Positions 1 through 11,161 are shown, counted from the stretch's first letter. The stretch: 64,000 nucleotides of DNA from Sciurus carolinensis (GCF_902686445.1 NC_062224.1:51459156-51523155), one strand, 5' to 3'. The notes: a model not told the origin generated them from the letters alone. Made by a program: numbers and translations.

Positions 1-549
1 CAATGGCCAGTGCTTTGGCCAGACCATTGCGCTAATAATACTTTTGTCTGCTCCCGTATCTAATAAACCTGTAAATTCCATATTTCCCACTTTTAATTTT
101 AGGAGGGGCCTCTGTCCCATATCCATAGTAAGGTTTATTAAAGTGGTTCCTGTTGATCCAAAACCTCCTTGTCTTTTATTTGTATTTTTACTGGGCCACA
201 AAGAATGTCGACTGGGCAATATAAGCATTTGTGCAATGCGATCCCCTGGAGAGATGACCGTAATTCCTTTTGGTGAAGAGACCAAGGCTTTTATTTGTCC
301 AGTGAAATCAGGATCAATAACCCCTGGGTGTACTATAAGTCCTTTTAGTGTTGAGGAACCTCTACCTAATAATAGTCCTACACTGTTCTGTGGGATTTTT
401 TCATGCCAATCAGTATCAATCATCTGCACCCCCATATCTGGGGTTAGTATGAGTCTGGAGGTGGCACAGATGTCCAATCCGGCACTTCCGGTGTGGCTCT
501 GCGCTCCCCTTCTCTGTGGGAGGATACCACCGTCGGGGAACTTGTTGAA
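1..549 (-). CDS. pro: ERV dUTPase-protease (pro), partial at window edge
   Basis: Open minus-strand frame from just after a TAA at 552-550 to base 1. It reads a trimeric dUTPase followed by the start of a retroviral aspartic protease. dUTPase motifs are visible in order: GSAGLDICA (motif 1), GRGSS (motif 2), GVIDPDFTG (motif 3), GDRIAQM (motif 4) and the glycine-rich GGFGSTG (motif 5). The protease active-site triad lies in LDTGAD at about 63-46. dUTPase hydrolyses dUTP and the protease matures Gag polyproteins. No stop lies within the visible part. By my reading its frame relative to the gag ORF is not the one a single -1 ribosomal slip would give, so an indel or the TAA at 552 probably already blocks normal Gag-Pro synthesis. 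Confidence 0.85.
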
Positions 550-1910
550 TTACCCCGTATATTTGTTGCGGGCCCCGGGGAGGGCCCTGTCTCCTGTTTT
601 TTTTTTGAAGTTTAGGATTCAACCCTAGGAAATTATCCTCCCTATCTCTAATAGGCTGACAGGCACTATTCCAATGACTTCCTCTTCTGCATCTTGGACA
701 TAGCCCAGGTCCGGTTCCCAGGTTATTCTTTGTATAGATGTTCCCACCCCGGGCAAAGGGTGGCCTTTTGTTTGGACAAGTGGCTTTTAAATGTCCCTTC
801 TGTCCGCACACAAAACATGATCCTAAAGACTCTTTATTAGTTCTTGAAGGGAACCTCCCCTGGGCTTGTGCAAGTGCGGCAGACAACAAGGTGGTTTGTC
901 TGTCTATGGCTGCTACAAAGGCACTGCTCTGTGCCGAAGTATCATTTACATCTCTACACACTTTTAAGTAGGCGGACAAGTCTTTGTTTCTCCATGGTCT
1001 TATGGCCTCCCTACACCACCTGTTAGCTTGTTCGTAAGCCAATTGTTTTACTAGGGGCATGGCTTGGTCTGCATCTCCGAAGATGCGTGATGCTGTTTGA
1101 ATTAGCCTATCGACAAAATCCGCATAGGGCTCACTATTCCCTTGAGTTACCTTTGACAACTGGCCCTGCAAATCTCCTCCTCCTTGTAATGTTTTCCAGG
1201 CCTTGGTTGCAGCCATGGCAATTTGCTCATAGACTGCTGGATGATAATTAAGCTGTGCCTGAAGGGTTTCATAAGGTCCTACACCCATAAGCATGTCCCT
1301 ATCGACTTGGGGATTCCCCGCTGCTGCATTTCGGCGGGCGGTATCCGTAGATATTTCTTGCCATGATGTTTTCCACATAAGGTACTGTCCCCCAGACAGA
1401 GTGGCCCTAGCAAGATTAGTCCAGTCCTGAGGCACTAAGTTTAATGATGTCAAGGTATCTACTAAGGCTATAGTAAAAGCTGACTGAGGACCATATGTGC
1501 TAACTGCTTCTTTTAACTGTTTCACTATTTTAAAGTCTAAGGGTTGGATGGAATCTTTGATTTTGAGCATCCTCAAAAACAGGATATGCTACAGATCCAA
1601 GATGACTCCATTCTGAGCGTAACCCGAAACCGGACGCTTCATGAGGGGGTTCCCTATTTATGGGAGGTGCACTAGGCAACACGGGCACTAGAGGGGGCTT
1701 TTTATCTAGTCTTAATCTTTGTACTCTTTTTTCCAGTTCCTCTCCTGATAATTCTCCTTCCGATAGTTCCTCATCTGAATTAGTTCCTTTTTCTGAATTT
1801 TGAGAAAGATATGAACGTTCCTCTTTTATTTCTTCCAAAACCTGTCTTCCCTCAGCTAAGGGCTCGGTGAGTGAAGGTTGCATTCTGAATTTAGACGTTT
1901 CAGACCCCAT
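416..1910 (-). pseudogene. gag: ERV gag, frameshifted, with matrix deletion
   Basis: Two overlapping minus-strand frames together read as Gag, the virion structural polyprotein. The first (1910-1530) starts MGSETSK with a potential myristoylation glycine, then jumps almost at once to the matrix C-terminus (KEERSY) and an acidic/proline linker. The second (1576-416, 386 aa) carries capsid, with a major homology region at about residues 145-163 (QGNSEPYADF) and two zinc knuckles in nucleocapsid (C254/C257/H262/C267 and C293/C296/H301/C306). The frames part near 1545-1560, just before QPLDFK, most simply by one inserted base. Compared with the plus-strand element at 7053-7441, roughly 90-100 matrix codons are missing. 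Past about residue 360 the second frame overlaps dUTPase out of frame. Not a functional Gag as it stands. Confidence 0.88.
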
Positions 1911-2056
1911 TGTTACTAATTTGAATAGCTTTAGTTATGGCAGTTACAATAACAAACAGTGGCCTAGCTGCCAGGAGCAACGAGATTACTGAAAGGAAAA
2001 CTATCAAGTGTGCATTAGAATTTTTATAGCGGCTTTTCACGTACTACCTACACCCT

Positions 2057-2211
2057 AATTGGACCGCTTCAAACGTGTTTCTACTGTCACTTTAATTGGA
2101 CCGCGTTCCACGTGTCAGGACCGCTGATGGCGTATCCCAATACCTTTTAACTGGACCGCATTCCGCGTGTCCCCAGGACCGCTGATGGCGTATCCTGATA
2201 CCCTTTAACTT
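2057..2211 (-). repeat. Short tandem repeat in retroviral leader
   Basis: About two and a half copies of a unit of roughly 60 bp containing TGGACCGC, CGTGTC and GACCGCTGATGGCGTATCC (plus-strand reading), between the primer site and gag. The copies differ by a few substitutions and small indels. The position matches where packaging and dimerisation signals usually sit in retroviruses; a role here is inference. Confidence 0.7.
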
Positions 2212-2289
2212 TTTTATAACCGGTTTAACTTGTATATAAAAAAATTTTTTTAGATATCTTACCTTGTTTTCTTTATAAGGCCTTCATCT

Positions 2290-2307
2290 TCCCGGGTTTC
2301 GGCACCA
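2290..2307 (-). promoter_or_regulatory. Primer-binding site, tRNA-Phe type
   Basis: The 18 bases read TGGTGCCGAAACCCGGGA on the minus strand, complementary to the 3' end of tRNA-Phe. This is the primer type used by mouse IAP elements. It lies two bases past the LTR end, as expected, and is identical to the site at 6499-6516. Confidence 0.9.
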
Positions 2308-2309
2308 GT

Positions 2310-2765
2310 TATCGCGCTCCCTCTGGCCGCAGAGAGAGACACGACAAATGTCTGAAGCTTTGGAAGTTTATTATGCACAGTCCCTCTCCTACACTTCTCT
2401 TACTCCCAGCTTCTCTTCTCTCAGCTTCTTCTCTCAGCTTCTTCTCTCAGCTTCTTCTCTCAGCTTCTTCCTTACTCCCAGCTTCCGTGCACTCCCAGCT
2501 TCCAGCTCAGCTTCAGCCTCCGCCCCCTACTCTCCCACCCACCAGGCTTATATACACTTCAACCAATCAGGGGAGAGTACACGAGGTAAACGCGGACAGT
2601 TGCAAGCATAGGATAGGTACACGAGGGGGGCATGCTCTAATCACATCGTTAACTAGCCAATCATTGGAATTCGCTGGTTGTTTACTGTATAGCTGGCTGC
2701 TTTTGGCTCAGTGCCAGGCGCCATCTTGACCGTGCTCAAGGCTGGGGGTCCCGGAAACCCCGACA
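2310..2765 (-). mobile_element. 5' LTR of the minus-strand class II provirus
   Basis: Sense (minus) orientation starts TGTCGGGG at 2765, the same terminus as the LTRs at 6116 and 12079. A TATATAA box lies at about 2547-2554 and an AATAAA at 2372-2367, placing R between about 2520 and 2350. R contains a tandem 13-bp unit (plus strand AGCTTCTTCTCTC, about 2415-2470), so the sense RNA is purine-rich there. IAP LTRs are known for a variable simple-repeat R region. The internal end reads TA instead of the usual CA. Confidence 0.85.
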
Positions 2766-2808
2766 CATAAGGCCCTGGGTTCAATCCCCAGCACCGAAAA
2801 AAAAAAAA
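2766..2808 (+). repeat. ID-like SINE tail fragment
   Basis: GGCCCTGGGTTCAATCCCCA followed by GCACCG and an A-run is the tRNA-derived B-box end of the rodent ID-like SINE. Its 5' part is missing at the LTR junction, suggesting the provirus split it. Confidence 0.75.
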
Positions 2809-5800
2809 ATTCTGCACAGGGATCAACTGTAACTGGTTTCCTCCTTAACTAAACAAGGGATACTTCTTTCCCTGGGGACAAACCACTAGATTGCATGTCT
2901 TGAGATGCAAGAAGGGTCATTTTAAAGATTGTTTTGAAAAGAACAATTAAGAATTCCTTAGTCATTGATTGATTTTGTCTAGGGCTGCTTCTCTGCACAG
3001 AACCTCACAGACACAGAATCTCAGGGGATAAAGTCATGTACCTTAAAGGAGCTAGTCCTGTGCTGACAATATAGACTATTCCTTACACCGATGACTTTGC
3101 AAGCGGAAAGGCCAGGGTTCAAATCAGCAGCACCCTGGAACTTGGGGAGGTGGGGAACACAAGAAAAAAGACTTCTGAGGGTTCCAAATTTCCATCATCT
3201 CAAACTATTTCTTTGTTCTCCTCTGTCATTCAGCGAAATTGACACTGTTCAAGGTCTACTATTTTCACCTGCAAGCAATTTCCAGTGACACCTTTCAGCC
3301 TGGAGTTGCGCTCAAAGGGAGCACTGAATCCCCAGCCACCTGCAGAGCCTAAGGGTATGTGTTCCTTCACATCTTTCAACTCTCATTAGTTCAACATTAC
3401 ATCTTACACGTGACTATGCTATCCCCATCTTTTCCCAGCAACTTCTCAGATAGGCAATGTGAATCAGGTTTCAGTGGCATGAAATTCAAAATGACACCTC
3501 ACTGGCCCTTGCCAATTTTGAGACTTTATAGACAAAATCCCACAGTGCCAATGCAGTGGATTTCTGTACCTGAGCACTTTCCTTGTGAAACACAAGGTCT
3601 ACTGGAAAACCAACATGTGAAGGCAAAAGACAGCCGCCACAGGCCCTGAATTTTCTAGTCAGTTTTACATTGCATTGGCTTACTTATGACTTTAGGAAAA
3701 ATAGAAGTATTTGTGGCTCAATTCATGTTTGTGCTGATAGCATTCAGTTGAAACAGGGGAATAAACCACCTACTCTCCCACTATCACTGCAGCCCCAGGG
3801 TTAAAAGTAACACAGCACATGTAGAGACTCTGGTTAATTTTGATGCATGTCCTCAATACATATACTGTGGAGTTTGGAAAAGCATATGTTGTTCTCATGT
3901 TTACCACAAATCTTGGAATTATTGGATCATGCTTTGTAAGGTAAATAAATAAATAAATAAATAAGTAAATAAATAAATAAATAAACTTTCATTGCTAGAA
4001 ATCACACAGAAAGAAGAAACCAGTGACATTAGGCATGTTGCAGGTTGGTGGTGGGTAGAAGCAAGTCCAGAAATAAAATGCACTTGACAATTTTCCAATG
4101 CCTGTGGTTCAAGTTTCCTGCTCAGTAAGTCCAAACCCACATTCGGATAATCTTGAACCACTCTTGTTTTGATAATCAGGTTTTGCCCATATTGGGGCTT
4201 CAGTTTTGCCTTTTAGCAGAGCTGTTTTTGTTTACATTTGTGATATTGCAGAGCAGTCTTTATTTTGAGAGCTGGGTTCCATGCAGCAACTTCCAAATTC
4301 AGCTCATTTTAAATGTAGTTCATTGGTATAAGTGATGTGTTTTAAAGAAAGTCTTTTCTCATGGTCCTGTGCCAGAAAATTATGGATCAGCATATGTAGA
4401 ATCAGCTGTCCCTTGAGAGCAACAAGAAAGTGCCACAAACTTGCAAGGGCTTTGAGGTCCTTGCAAGGGGAATTAGGTTCTGCAGTGATGGCTGCTTACA
4501 GGATGAACTCACAAGTACTACTTCCTCTATTTATAAAGTATGTTGAACCTGAAGATGTGTCGTGGAATTTGAAGGTATACTATGATGGCATACTACTATT
4601 AGAATATCTCTTTATTGAATAAGGCTTTCAGCACCAACATCCTTCTGCTCTTGGTGCCAACAAAATGTCCTTTCTCTTTCTATTTGGATATTCATCTAGG
4701 AAGGTTTTCATCATAGTCCTTTCAGCATGGTGCATGTTCCTATCTGGTGTTATGCCATGTGATGCTGTGTTCCTCATACCATCAGAAGGTTCTTATATGA
4801 TCAACTGGCTTGTAGGTGGCATCTTCCTAGGGCTGCTAAGAGGACTTGTGGAAATTTTCCACAGGGCCTTGTGCCAGGCAGGCTCTAGTCTTCTAAGGAG
4901 AATGAACACGTATGTGAAGACCGATAGGCCAGACATTTCTGCATCTCGTGGTGAGTGTAGGTGGCCCTTGAATTTCCAAGGAGATAAATATTTGAGTGCA
5001 GACTAGTTGTTAGGCCACAACCAAGGAGGTGTGGAGTTGCAGGTGCAGTGAGTACAGAATATCTCTACTGACATGACAGCACCATCCTATCCTCCGTCCA
5101 ACACGCTGACTGCATGACTCACACGACTCCATGTTAGCCTTCAGTAGAGGCACCCACCTTCACCTAGAAGACCCACTTCCCAGTTTACAACTGTCACCTG
5201 GCTGAATTTTCTAGGAAAAAAGGATCAACCTTCAGGATTGGGTGTGAAGTGTCCCAATTCAAAGATGACCTAAGCCACCATGTTCAATGCATGCTCCACT
5301 GTTCTAAACTCTCACCAGCCATGATTCGGTGTGGTTGCTAGGGCCATAGGCTAGTTTCCTGACTAGGATATTCCAGGTGTGCCCAGTTCTGGAGGTGCGG
5401 GATTGGAAGGAAACAGCGCTGGAGCCGGTCCTAAGCTTGGTGATCCACGTGTCCCCAAGCACACCTCCATCCTACCAGGCCCACTGAAACTGGTAGGGGA
5501 TAATTTCCCTCTGTCATGATGGCCCGTGCAGCCAAATGAGTGCAGCGACACCTAGGGGTCTTGCAGCTTAGCTGCCAGGATTCAGAGAACCTTGACCTGA
5601 CTGGTCCTGGAGGGATGCACTGACCATGGGGCTGTGTTCTCCTGGATGAAGTTAGAATCACATTTTGGAAAACCTCAGTTCCCTGGCACTTGCTCCCTTC
5701 CTCTTGCCTCTGAGCATCACAACTGAGCTTGTGCTTGTTTTCAATCTTGTTCTGAAGCCACCAGGAGCGGAATCTTCTCTGGTTTTCATGGGAACCATGA

Positions 5801-6115
5801 TGCCATCATGCTGTCAGGCCTTTTCTCTGTGACCTCGGGCGGACTCTGCAGTGTGGGCACCAGGTCACTGGAGCCACTGCTCGAACTCCATGTTGCACAA
5901 TGCCGGAAAAACCCTCGGTGGGGAGAAACCAACTGTTCTCAATCTGGAGTCTGGAATCACTGAGCAATTCCCACCCAAACTGCCTGATGCCTGGCCCTTA
6001 CACCTGGATAGCAAGAGCTCTCCCATTTTTGCTCTCATGTCACAGGAGCACTGGTAATCAAGTGAGGCATTGTCCTCAGTGCAACTATATGCAACTGAAT
6101 CATTGAGAGATCAGG
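2809..6115. other. Intergenic, no gene recognised
   Basis: No coding sequence or clear repeat family recognised, apart from a (TAAA)n tract at 3940-3985 and a possible degraded SINE B-box near 3110-3132. Short open frames here (e.g. 4665-5006) match nothing I know and have no supporting context. Confidence 0.5.
3940..3985. repeat. (TAAA)n microsatellite
   Basis: About eleven near-perfect AAAT/TAAA units with one G interruption. Such tracts often derive from the tail of an old retroposon, but no body is recognisable. Confidence 0.9.
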
Positions 6116-6496
6116 TGTCGGGGTACTGCAGACCCCCAGCCCTTCGGCGTGGCCAAGATGGCGCCTGGCAAGGTGCCAAGGAAGTGCTGAGAACAAAACC
6201 AGGTACCTCCAGCAGACTAATACTCTCTGCCAACAAGTGGCGTATTTTGAGGAAGTTAATGTGATTGGCCATGGGTCCTCGTGGACACTGCATGATTGCT
6301 ATATCCACACTATTGTGCTCCATTACTGTCCATGCTTTCCCCTCGTGATCTATAAGCTGATTGGTTGTTGTATGTAATGTAAGGCGCTTGCAAGAGCGGC
6401 CCGCCGCTGCTGGCCAGCCAGAAGAAGCAGACTGCGGAAAATGAAGAACTTGCCCTGATCCGGTTTCGTGTTTCTCTGCGGGCAGGGGACACGACA
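6116..6496 (+). mobile_element. 5' LTR of the mosaic provirus
   Basis: Runs TGTCGGGG...ACACGACA. U3 holds a YY1-like AAGATGGCGC (about 6157-6166), two ATTGG inverted CCAAT boxes (about 6263 and 6360) and a weak TATA-like TCTATAAG (about 6349). The polyadenylation hexamer is AATGAA (6440-6445), whereas the 3' LTR has AATAAA. The only other difference seen is ACACGACA versus ACGCGACA at the end. Confidence 0.92.
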
Positions 6497-6498
6497 GA

Positions 6499-6516
6499 TG
6501 GTGCCGAAACCCGGGA
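6499..6516 (+). promoter_or_regulatory. Primer-binding site, tRNA-Phe type
   Basis: TGGTGCCGAAACCCGGGA, two bases after the LTR end. It would prime minus-strand DNA synthesis from tRNA-Phe and matches the site of the provirus at 1-2765. Confidence 0.92.
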
Positions 6517-6613
6517 CTGAGAAAAAATATAAGGGTAAGTTCACATAAGTTTTCAAATCAAGAAAAATTAGTTTGAGAGTTCAAAAGGTGAGACGTCTCG
6601 AGGTTCGCGGAGC

Positions 6614-6958
6614 AGCGACAATTCATTACAGGAGGTTCCCCAGCAGAGGGACAATTCATTACAGGAGGTTCCCCAGCAGAGGGACAATTCATTACAGGAG
6701 GTTCCCCAGCAGAGGGACAATTCATTACAGGAGGTTCCCCAGCAGAGGGACAATTCATTACAGGAGGTTCCCCAGCAGAGGGACAATTCATTACAGGAGG
6801 TTCCCCAGCAGAGGGACAATTCATTACAGGAGGTTCCCCAGCAGAGGGACAATTCATCACAGGAGGTTCCCCAGCGGAGGGACAATTCATCATAAGAGGT
6901 TCCCCAGAGGAGGGACGATTCATCATAAAAGGTTCCCCGTGGGAGGGACGATTCAAGT
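6614..6958 (+). repeat. 33-bp minisatellite in retroviral leader (about 10 copies)
   Basis: Tandem units of 33 bp, each beginning GACAATTCATTACAGGAGG and ending with CCCCAGCAGAGG. The first seven or so copies are nearly identical; the last three or four diverge (ATCATAAG, CAGCGGAGG, GTGGGAGG). Because 33 is a multiple of three, long repetitive open frames appear on both strands, but none has a coding context. The array lies between the primer site and gag. Confidence 0.95.
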
Positions 6959-7052
6959 GGTACCAAACTGTGTGCGTGTGTGAGTGAGCGTGTGTGCGTG
7001 CGCGCGCCTGTCTTTTGTTTATGTGTTTAAACTAGTAAACTACCTCGTAGTC

Positions 7053-7441
7053 ATGGGAACGGATCTGTCTAAGATTAGAATGCAGCGGCCTCTTAGAGAA
7101 CTTTTAAAAAAAATCACGGAACACCATTGAAGGCAAACACGGCCTTCAAGTTCCTAGATACTGTAGAGAAAGTCTCTCCGTGGTTTTTAGACGAGGGATT
7201 ATTAAATCTTCCTCAGTGGGAACAGCTAGGAGAGGATTTGCGCGACGCGGAGAGACGCGAGCCTTTGCCAATGGGAACTCTGGCAATATGGTCACTTGTT
7301 AAATCTTGTTTGATACAGCAAGGTAAATCAAAAAACCCTTTTAGGGATTTAAAGGGGCCTTTAGAAGAAGGAAGTCAGATCTTAGAAAAAATTAAAGAGG
7401 AACGATCATATTCTCAGACTTCAGAAAGAGTGGGAACATAA
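7053..7441 (+). pseudogene. gag: gag matrix fragment, frameshifted and truncated
   Basis: Starts MGTDLSK at 7053 and stops at 7128-7130 after 25 codons. The protein continues in another frame to 7441, covering the matrix globular region (FKFLDTVEK, PWFLDEG, IWSLVKS) and ending KEERSY like the Gag at 1530-1910. Matrix normally directs Gag to membranes. After about 7440 similarity to gag is lost and AT-rich DNA begins. No capsid or nucleocapsid remains in this element. The matrix core is present here but missing from the provirus at 1-2765, so each supplies a reference for the other's deletion. Confidence 0.8.
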
Positions 7442-10186
7442 TATAGTAGCCATAGTCCCCACAAGTATTGGGAGATAATTGTTTCATGATTTTCTACATT
7501 CAAACCTAATCTGATTTCTCAACCAGGTAAAAAAAGGGTTAAAAAGTCCTGGGTGATCCTCCCTCCCCCCTGCCTGGCCTTGTCAAAGCCTACAATGGAT
7601 TATAAATTACAGCAGTCTCAGCGGGAAGGAGGAGGGGTAACCTAAAGAAAAAAAAAAAAAAAAAAAAGGGGTGTCCGTTTTAAACTTAACTAACTTATTT
7701 TCTAGGATTCTTTGTTTGTTTTGTTTTTCTTTAATGCTGTATTTTTGAGCTCATAATTTTGATCCTACATACCTAGGTTAATGATTTTTTTTCTTTTTGA
7801 TCAGTTCTATTTTTTATTCAACTGAAGTTTTTAAACATCTGTTTCATTGCAATGAACATTTACCTATAAAGTTACAAGGCCTTTGATTTTATGTTATCTG
7901 TATGTCGTGCTGTCTAATGTCATAATTTGTCAAAACTGAGCGCTCTTAAAATTAAAATTTAAAAATGGATCCAAATACTTTTAATCACGTGATTTAAAAA
8001 GGTTCAATTTATATTGGGTAAACTAATAAAAGTAAAATATCTTTGAAAATAACTTACAAGTCTCCAGGTGGTCAAACTAATGAAATGTTATTGTTAAACA
8101 ATGTCTAATATCAATTGCTTCTAGGACTTTTCTTCAGCAGGAAAGAGGCAACGGATCCTGTTCAGGACACTTGTCTGATATCTTGGTTTTTATAAAATAA
8201 ATAAATTGGAGTTAACATGTATGGGATTACTCAAATGTGTTTGTAGAGACGTCTGGTTAATTTACAAAGTTAAAATGCTAATTGTTAAATAACATCAAGT
8301 ACTTTTAACTTTTTAAATTACATGGGGTATCATACTTAAACATTCTTGGTGTTTTCATAGGTTGGTAAATAAAAAGAAAAAGGAAATGTTTCTGAGTAAG
8401 AAAGTCTGTGTGTAAGTAAAGGACAAGTTTCAACAAGTCTCTTAAGTTTTATTCTTTAGAACAATTAGTCTTAAAAATTGGGGTGTATACAATTATGGTT
8501 AAACAACTGTTAAAGTATTGTACTGTGTTACAGAGTCTAAATTTTTCTTTAAAAACTAAATTTGGTAAGAAAAAAAGGTGTCAAGGTAATTGTGAAATGG
8601 TTTCTAGTTGTACATTAAATGTGTTCATATTTTTCAGGTATACAAGTTTTAAAGCAGGAAATTTATCAAGCTGCTATTCTCCAGATAAACTTGTCTGTAA
8701 TGGTAATTTTAAGCTTATAAAGAGTAAATTTCATTGGGGATTAATTTCTATCATTTAGTGTTCTATTAGAGGACCTGTTATCAATAGGATATATGTAAAA
8801 TTGGTTATATTTTACATTGAGATAAAAAATTTCAAATGTAAATGTATTTCTAAACATTAGAGCCTGACTTGTTTAAAGGTTAATTTTGTGAAACATGAAA
8901 ATATTTTGCCACTTTGACACACAAAAGGAAAGTTAAAAGCTCTCTCAGCCTTTCTTTGATTCATGTTTTAGATACAATGTTAAATTGTGTTAATTATAAA
9001 GTTTGTATAGACTCAGGAAACAGTATATGTAAACTACTTAATGATATTTAAGGAAGAAGCAAAGATCAACATCAGAATTAGAACACTTAAGATCTATAAA
9101 GAGTCACGCCTTACCTGAGATAAGGCTCTGCCTCCCACCTTACTGCATGTTAGAGTAACTCCAAAATAAGTCAGACTTCAGCTTATTTAAAGTTATAATC
9201 AAAAGATTGATTTTTGTTGTAAAATTACTATGATCTCAAATAGGAAATATAATGTGGTTCTCAGTCAAAATTCAAGATAGCTATTATACAAGCAAAATAT
9301 ATTTTTACTCTTGCTAATTTCATTTTGTAAAACTGTTACCTGTTAATGTTTTACAAAAGTAGCTGCTTCAAAAACATGCAACCTAGGTAACTTATGATAA
9401 TAAGCCATCACCTATAGAACAGATAGTGGTAACTTCCAGAACTAATGCAGACTCCAGTTAGATAAAAGGGTAAATAACTGTAAAGTTATGAACATTAAAG
9501 TTAAAGCCCAGTACTCTCACTCTATGACTGGTAAAACTGGCTTGCTGGATGATTAAGATCAAACTTAGAGATTGGAATTAAATACAGAAGGCAAGATAGG
9601 CCAGTATTTGGATCTTTTGCCCTCAGTCAGCCTGAACCCAGGGAATAAGAGGACTTCTCTAAGGAGTGCTGCAACTCTGGGTCACACAACCTCCTGATCA
9701 AGGAGATTGTTGAGACTAGAGGATCCTGGACACCCAGCAAAACAGTAAAAACCAAAATATAGCCATTCTTGGGCATTTAAGAGAAATAATAATTAAATGT
9801 AACTTAAGATGTACACTTATGTTAGTCCACTAGAATAAAGACTGGAAGCTACAAATGAAAGAAAGATTCTTCAACAAATGTGCCTGATAACAATCAAGAG
9901 AAACTGCCAGAGTCAGAAGTTTTTAGTCAGTTTAAGGCCTGCAGATCTTCCTAAGCTACACAGGTAGACTTAATCTATGTTTGCTCGTATGATTACCTAG
10001 CCCTAAGTAACAGAAATATAGAGCTCTCTACTAAACACAGGTTATACCAATAAAGGGATATTTTACACAATCAGATGACTTAAGCAGCTTAACTATATTT
10101 TTTGGGATATCTATGACATTAAGAGTTAAATGTTGTGTTTACATTCCTGATAACCTGGACTATGTTAAAGTTCCCAAATAAAGGCC
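7442..10186 (+). mobile_element. AT-rich non-coding block inside provirus, replacing gag-pro-pol
   Basis: About 2.7 kb with no retroviral coding motifs and no convincing frame. A diverged copy of at least its left part (about 7750-8600) lies in reverse complement at about 12940-13765. Shared anchors include the GGATCC context (7967 and 13504) and ACATCAAGTACT (8292 and 13161-13172). In that second place it sits behind a different LTR (14860-15486), suggesting it is the interior of another ERV family acquired by recombination. Function, if any, is unknown. Confidence 0.6.
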
Positions 10187-11161
10187 TTGTCCTTTCCAGC
10201 CTTTGCTAGGTCTAGTTATGGGAACAATTTCTCAGTTCTTCCACCTCCTGGTGAAAGATTGACTTCTGTCATTTTCATGATACTCAGTGGCATGTTCCAG
10301 ATGCTGCAACATTTACTTTGTACTAATTTCATTTCAGTACTCATGTCTTTTTGTTCTTCTATCATAGAAGCACCCACCCCCAGATGGCCTCGGACCCCTC
10401 GATTGACCCGATTTTTAAAAAAGGAACTCCAAACTGCTTGCCCCTCACTGCCCCCTTTCAGCTTCGAAGCAGCCAGAACGACCGACGCCCCCTTTTCCTT
10501 AAAGCAGTTGGGAGTTCCTATAGCTAAAGCGGAGAATGAAGCCAGAATTAAGGACAGGTAGTTAGTGTAGAAATAGGGAATCGGGTCAATTCGAGGAAAT
10601 AAAGCCATAAAGCCATCTGCCTTTGCAAATGTCAAGGATCTCCGGAGCCCATTGATTACCAAATTTACCTGCCTATAGGGGATGTAGGGTGCGCTCACTT
10701 CTCGGGACTTTCAAAATATCAGCTTTCTCCCTGCCGGGAGAAGTCTGTATTATTCCCTTTAAACAATCCAAACTATGGTCCTTACTCAACAGTACCAAAT
10801 GATTAAGCAAACTGATAACCGAGACAGGATGGACAAATGGATATAAGATTCTATCCATGATAAACAAAAAGGGGGAATAGAGGAGACCTTCAGGTCCCCT
10901 AAAGATAAACTTTCTCTTTGTCTCTTTGTTTGGGTTTTTTTTTTTTTTTTTAACTCTGGGTAATAAGGGTAACCGGTGCTTTACTGGAGCTGCGACTCAG
11001 TTTGTGTGTTTCCACGGAATAAACTAACTTACAACCTCTTTTTAGTCTCTTAGGAGGAACAGTTCAACTATGTAACAAAACAACTGCTTCTCTCAATTGT
11101 ACTTCAGATTTGTGCTATCTCTCAATGTTAAAATGCTTCTAGGTTCCTGCTGGCAGACTTA
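10187..11161 (+). pseudogene. Degraded region upstream of env TM, probable surface-envelope remnant
   Basis: Sits where the end of pol and the surface subunit would lie. Only the last stretch (about 11041-11151) reads like envelope: a short frame with two N-glycosylation sites and cysteines (CNKT, NCTSDLC) that stops at about 11151. Earlier sequence has stops in all plus frames and includes a T-run (about 10931-10949). A 160-codon open frame on the opposite strand (10698-10216) is not supported by any family I know. Confidence 0.4.

Larger units (their letters stand above)
1..2765 (-). mobile_element. Class II (IAP/betaretrovirus-like) endogenous provirus, 5' half
   Basis: Minus-strand provirus whose 5' half lies in the window. 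In sense order it has an LTR (2765-2310), a tRNA-Phe-type primer site, a leader of about 380 bp, gag (1910-416) and dUTPase-protease continuing past base 1. Two CX2CX4HX4C zinc knuckles in Gag and a dUTPase fused in front of protease mark it as class II. It is damaged: one gag frameshift, a large matrix deletion and a stop just upstream of dUTPase. Beyond the LTR (2766-2808) is the tail of a SINE, so the provirus may have integrated in or beside one. Target-site duplications cannot be tested because the 3' end is outside the window. Confidence 0.9.

Noticed and set aside
4665..5006. 113-codon frame with a hydrophobic N-terminus
   Set aside because: No family similarity recognised, no promoter or splice context; ordinary chance length for mammalian intergenic DNA.
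6614..6958. CRISPR-like array
   Set aside because: The units are contiguous tandem copies without unique spacers, inside a mammalian retroviral leader.
6573..6983. Long open frames with 11-residue repeats on both strands
   Set aside because: They arise because the 33-bp minisatellite unit is divisible by three; there is no coding context and they open in several frames at once.
10216..10698. 160-codon minus-strand open frame
   Set aside because: Antisense to the env region of the provirus, with no recognisable domain; probably chance.
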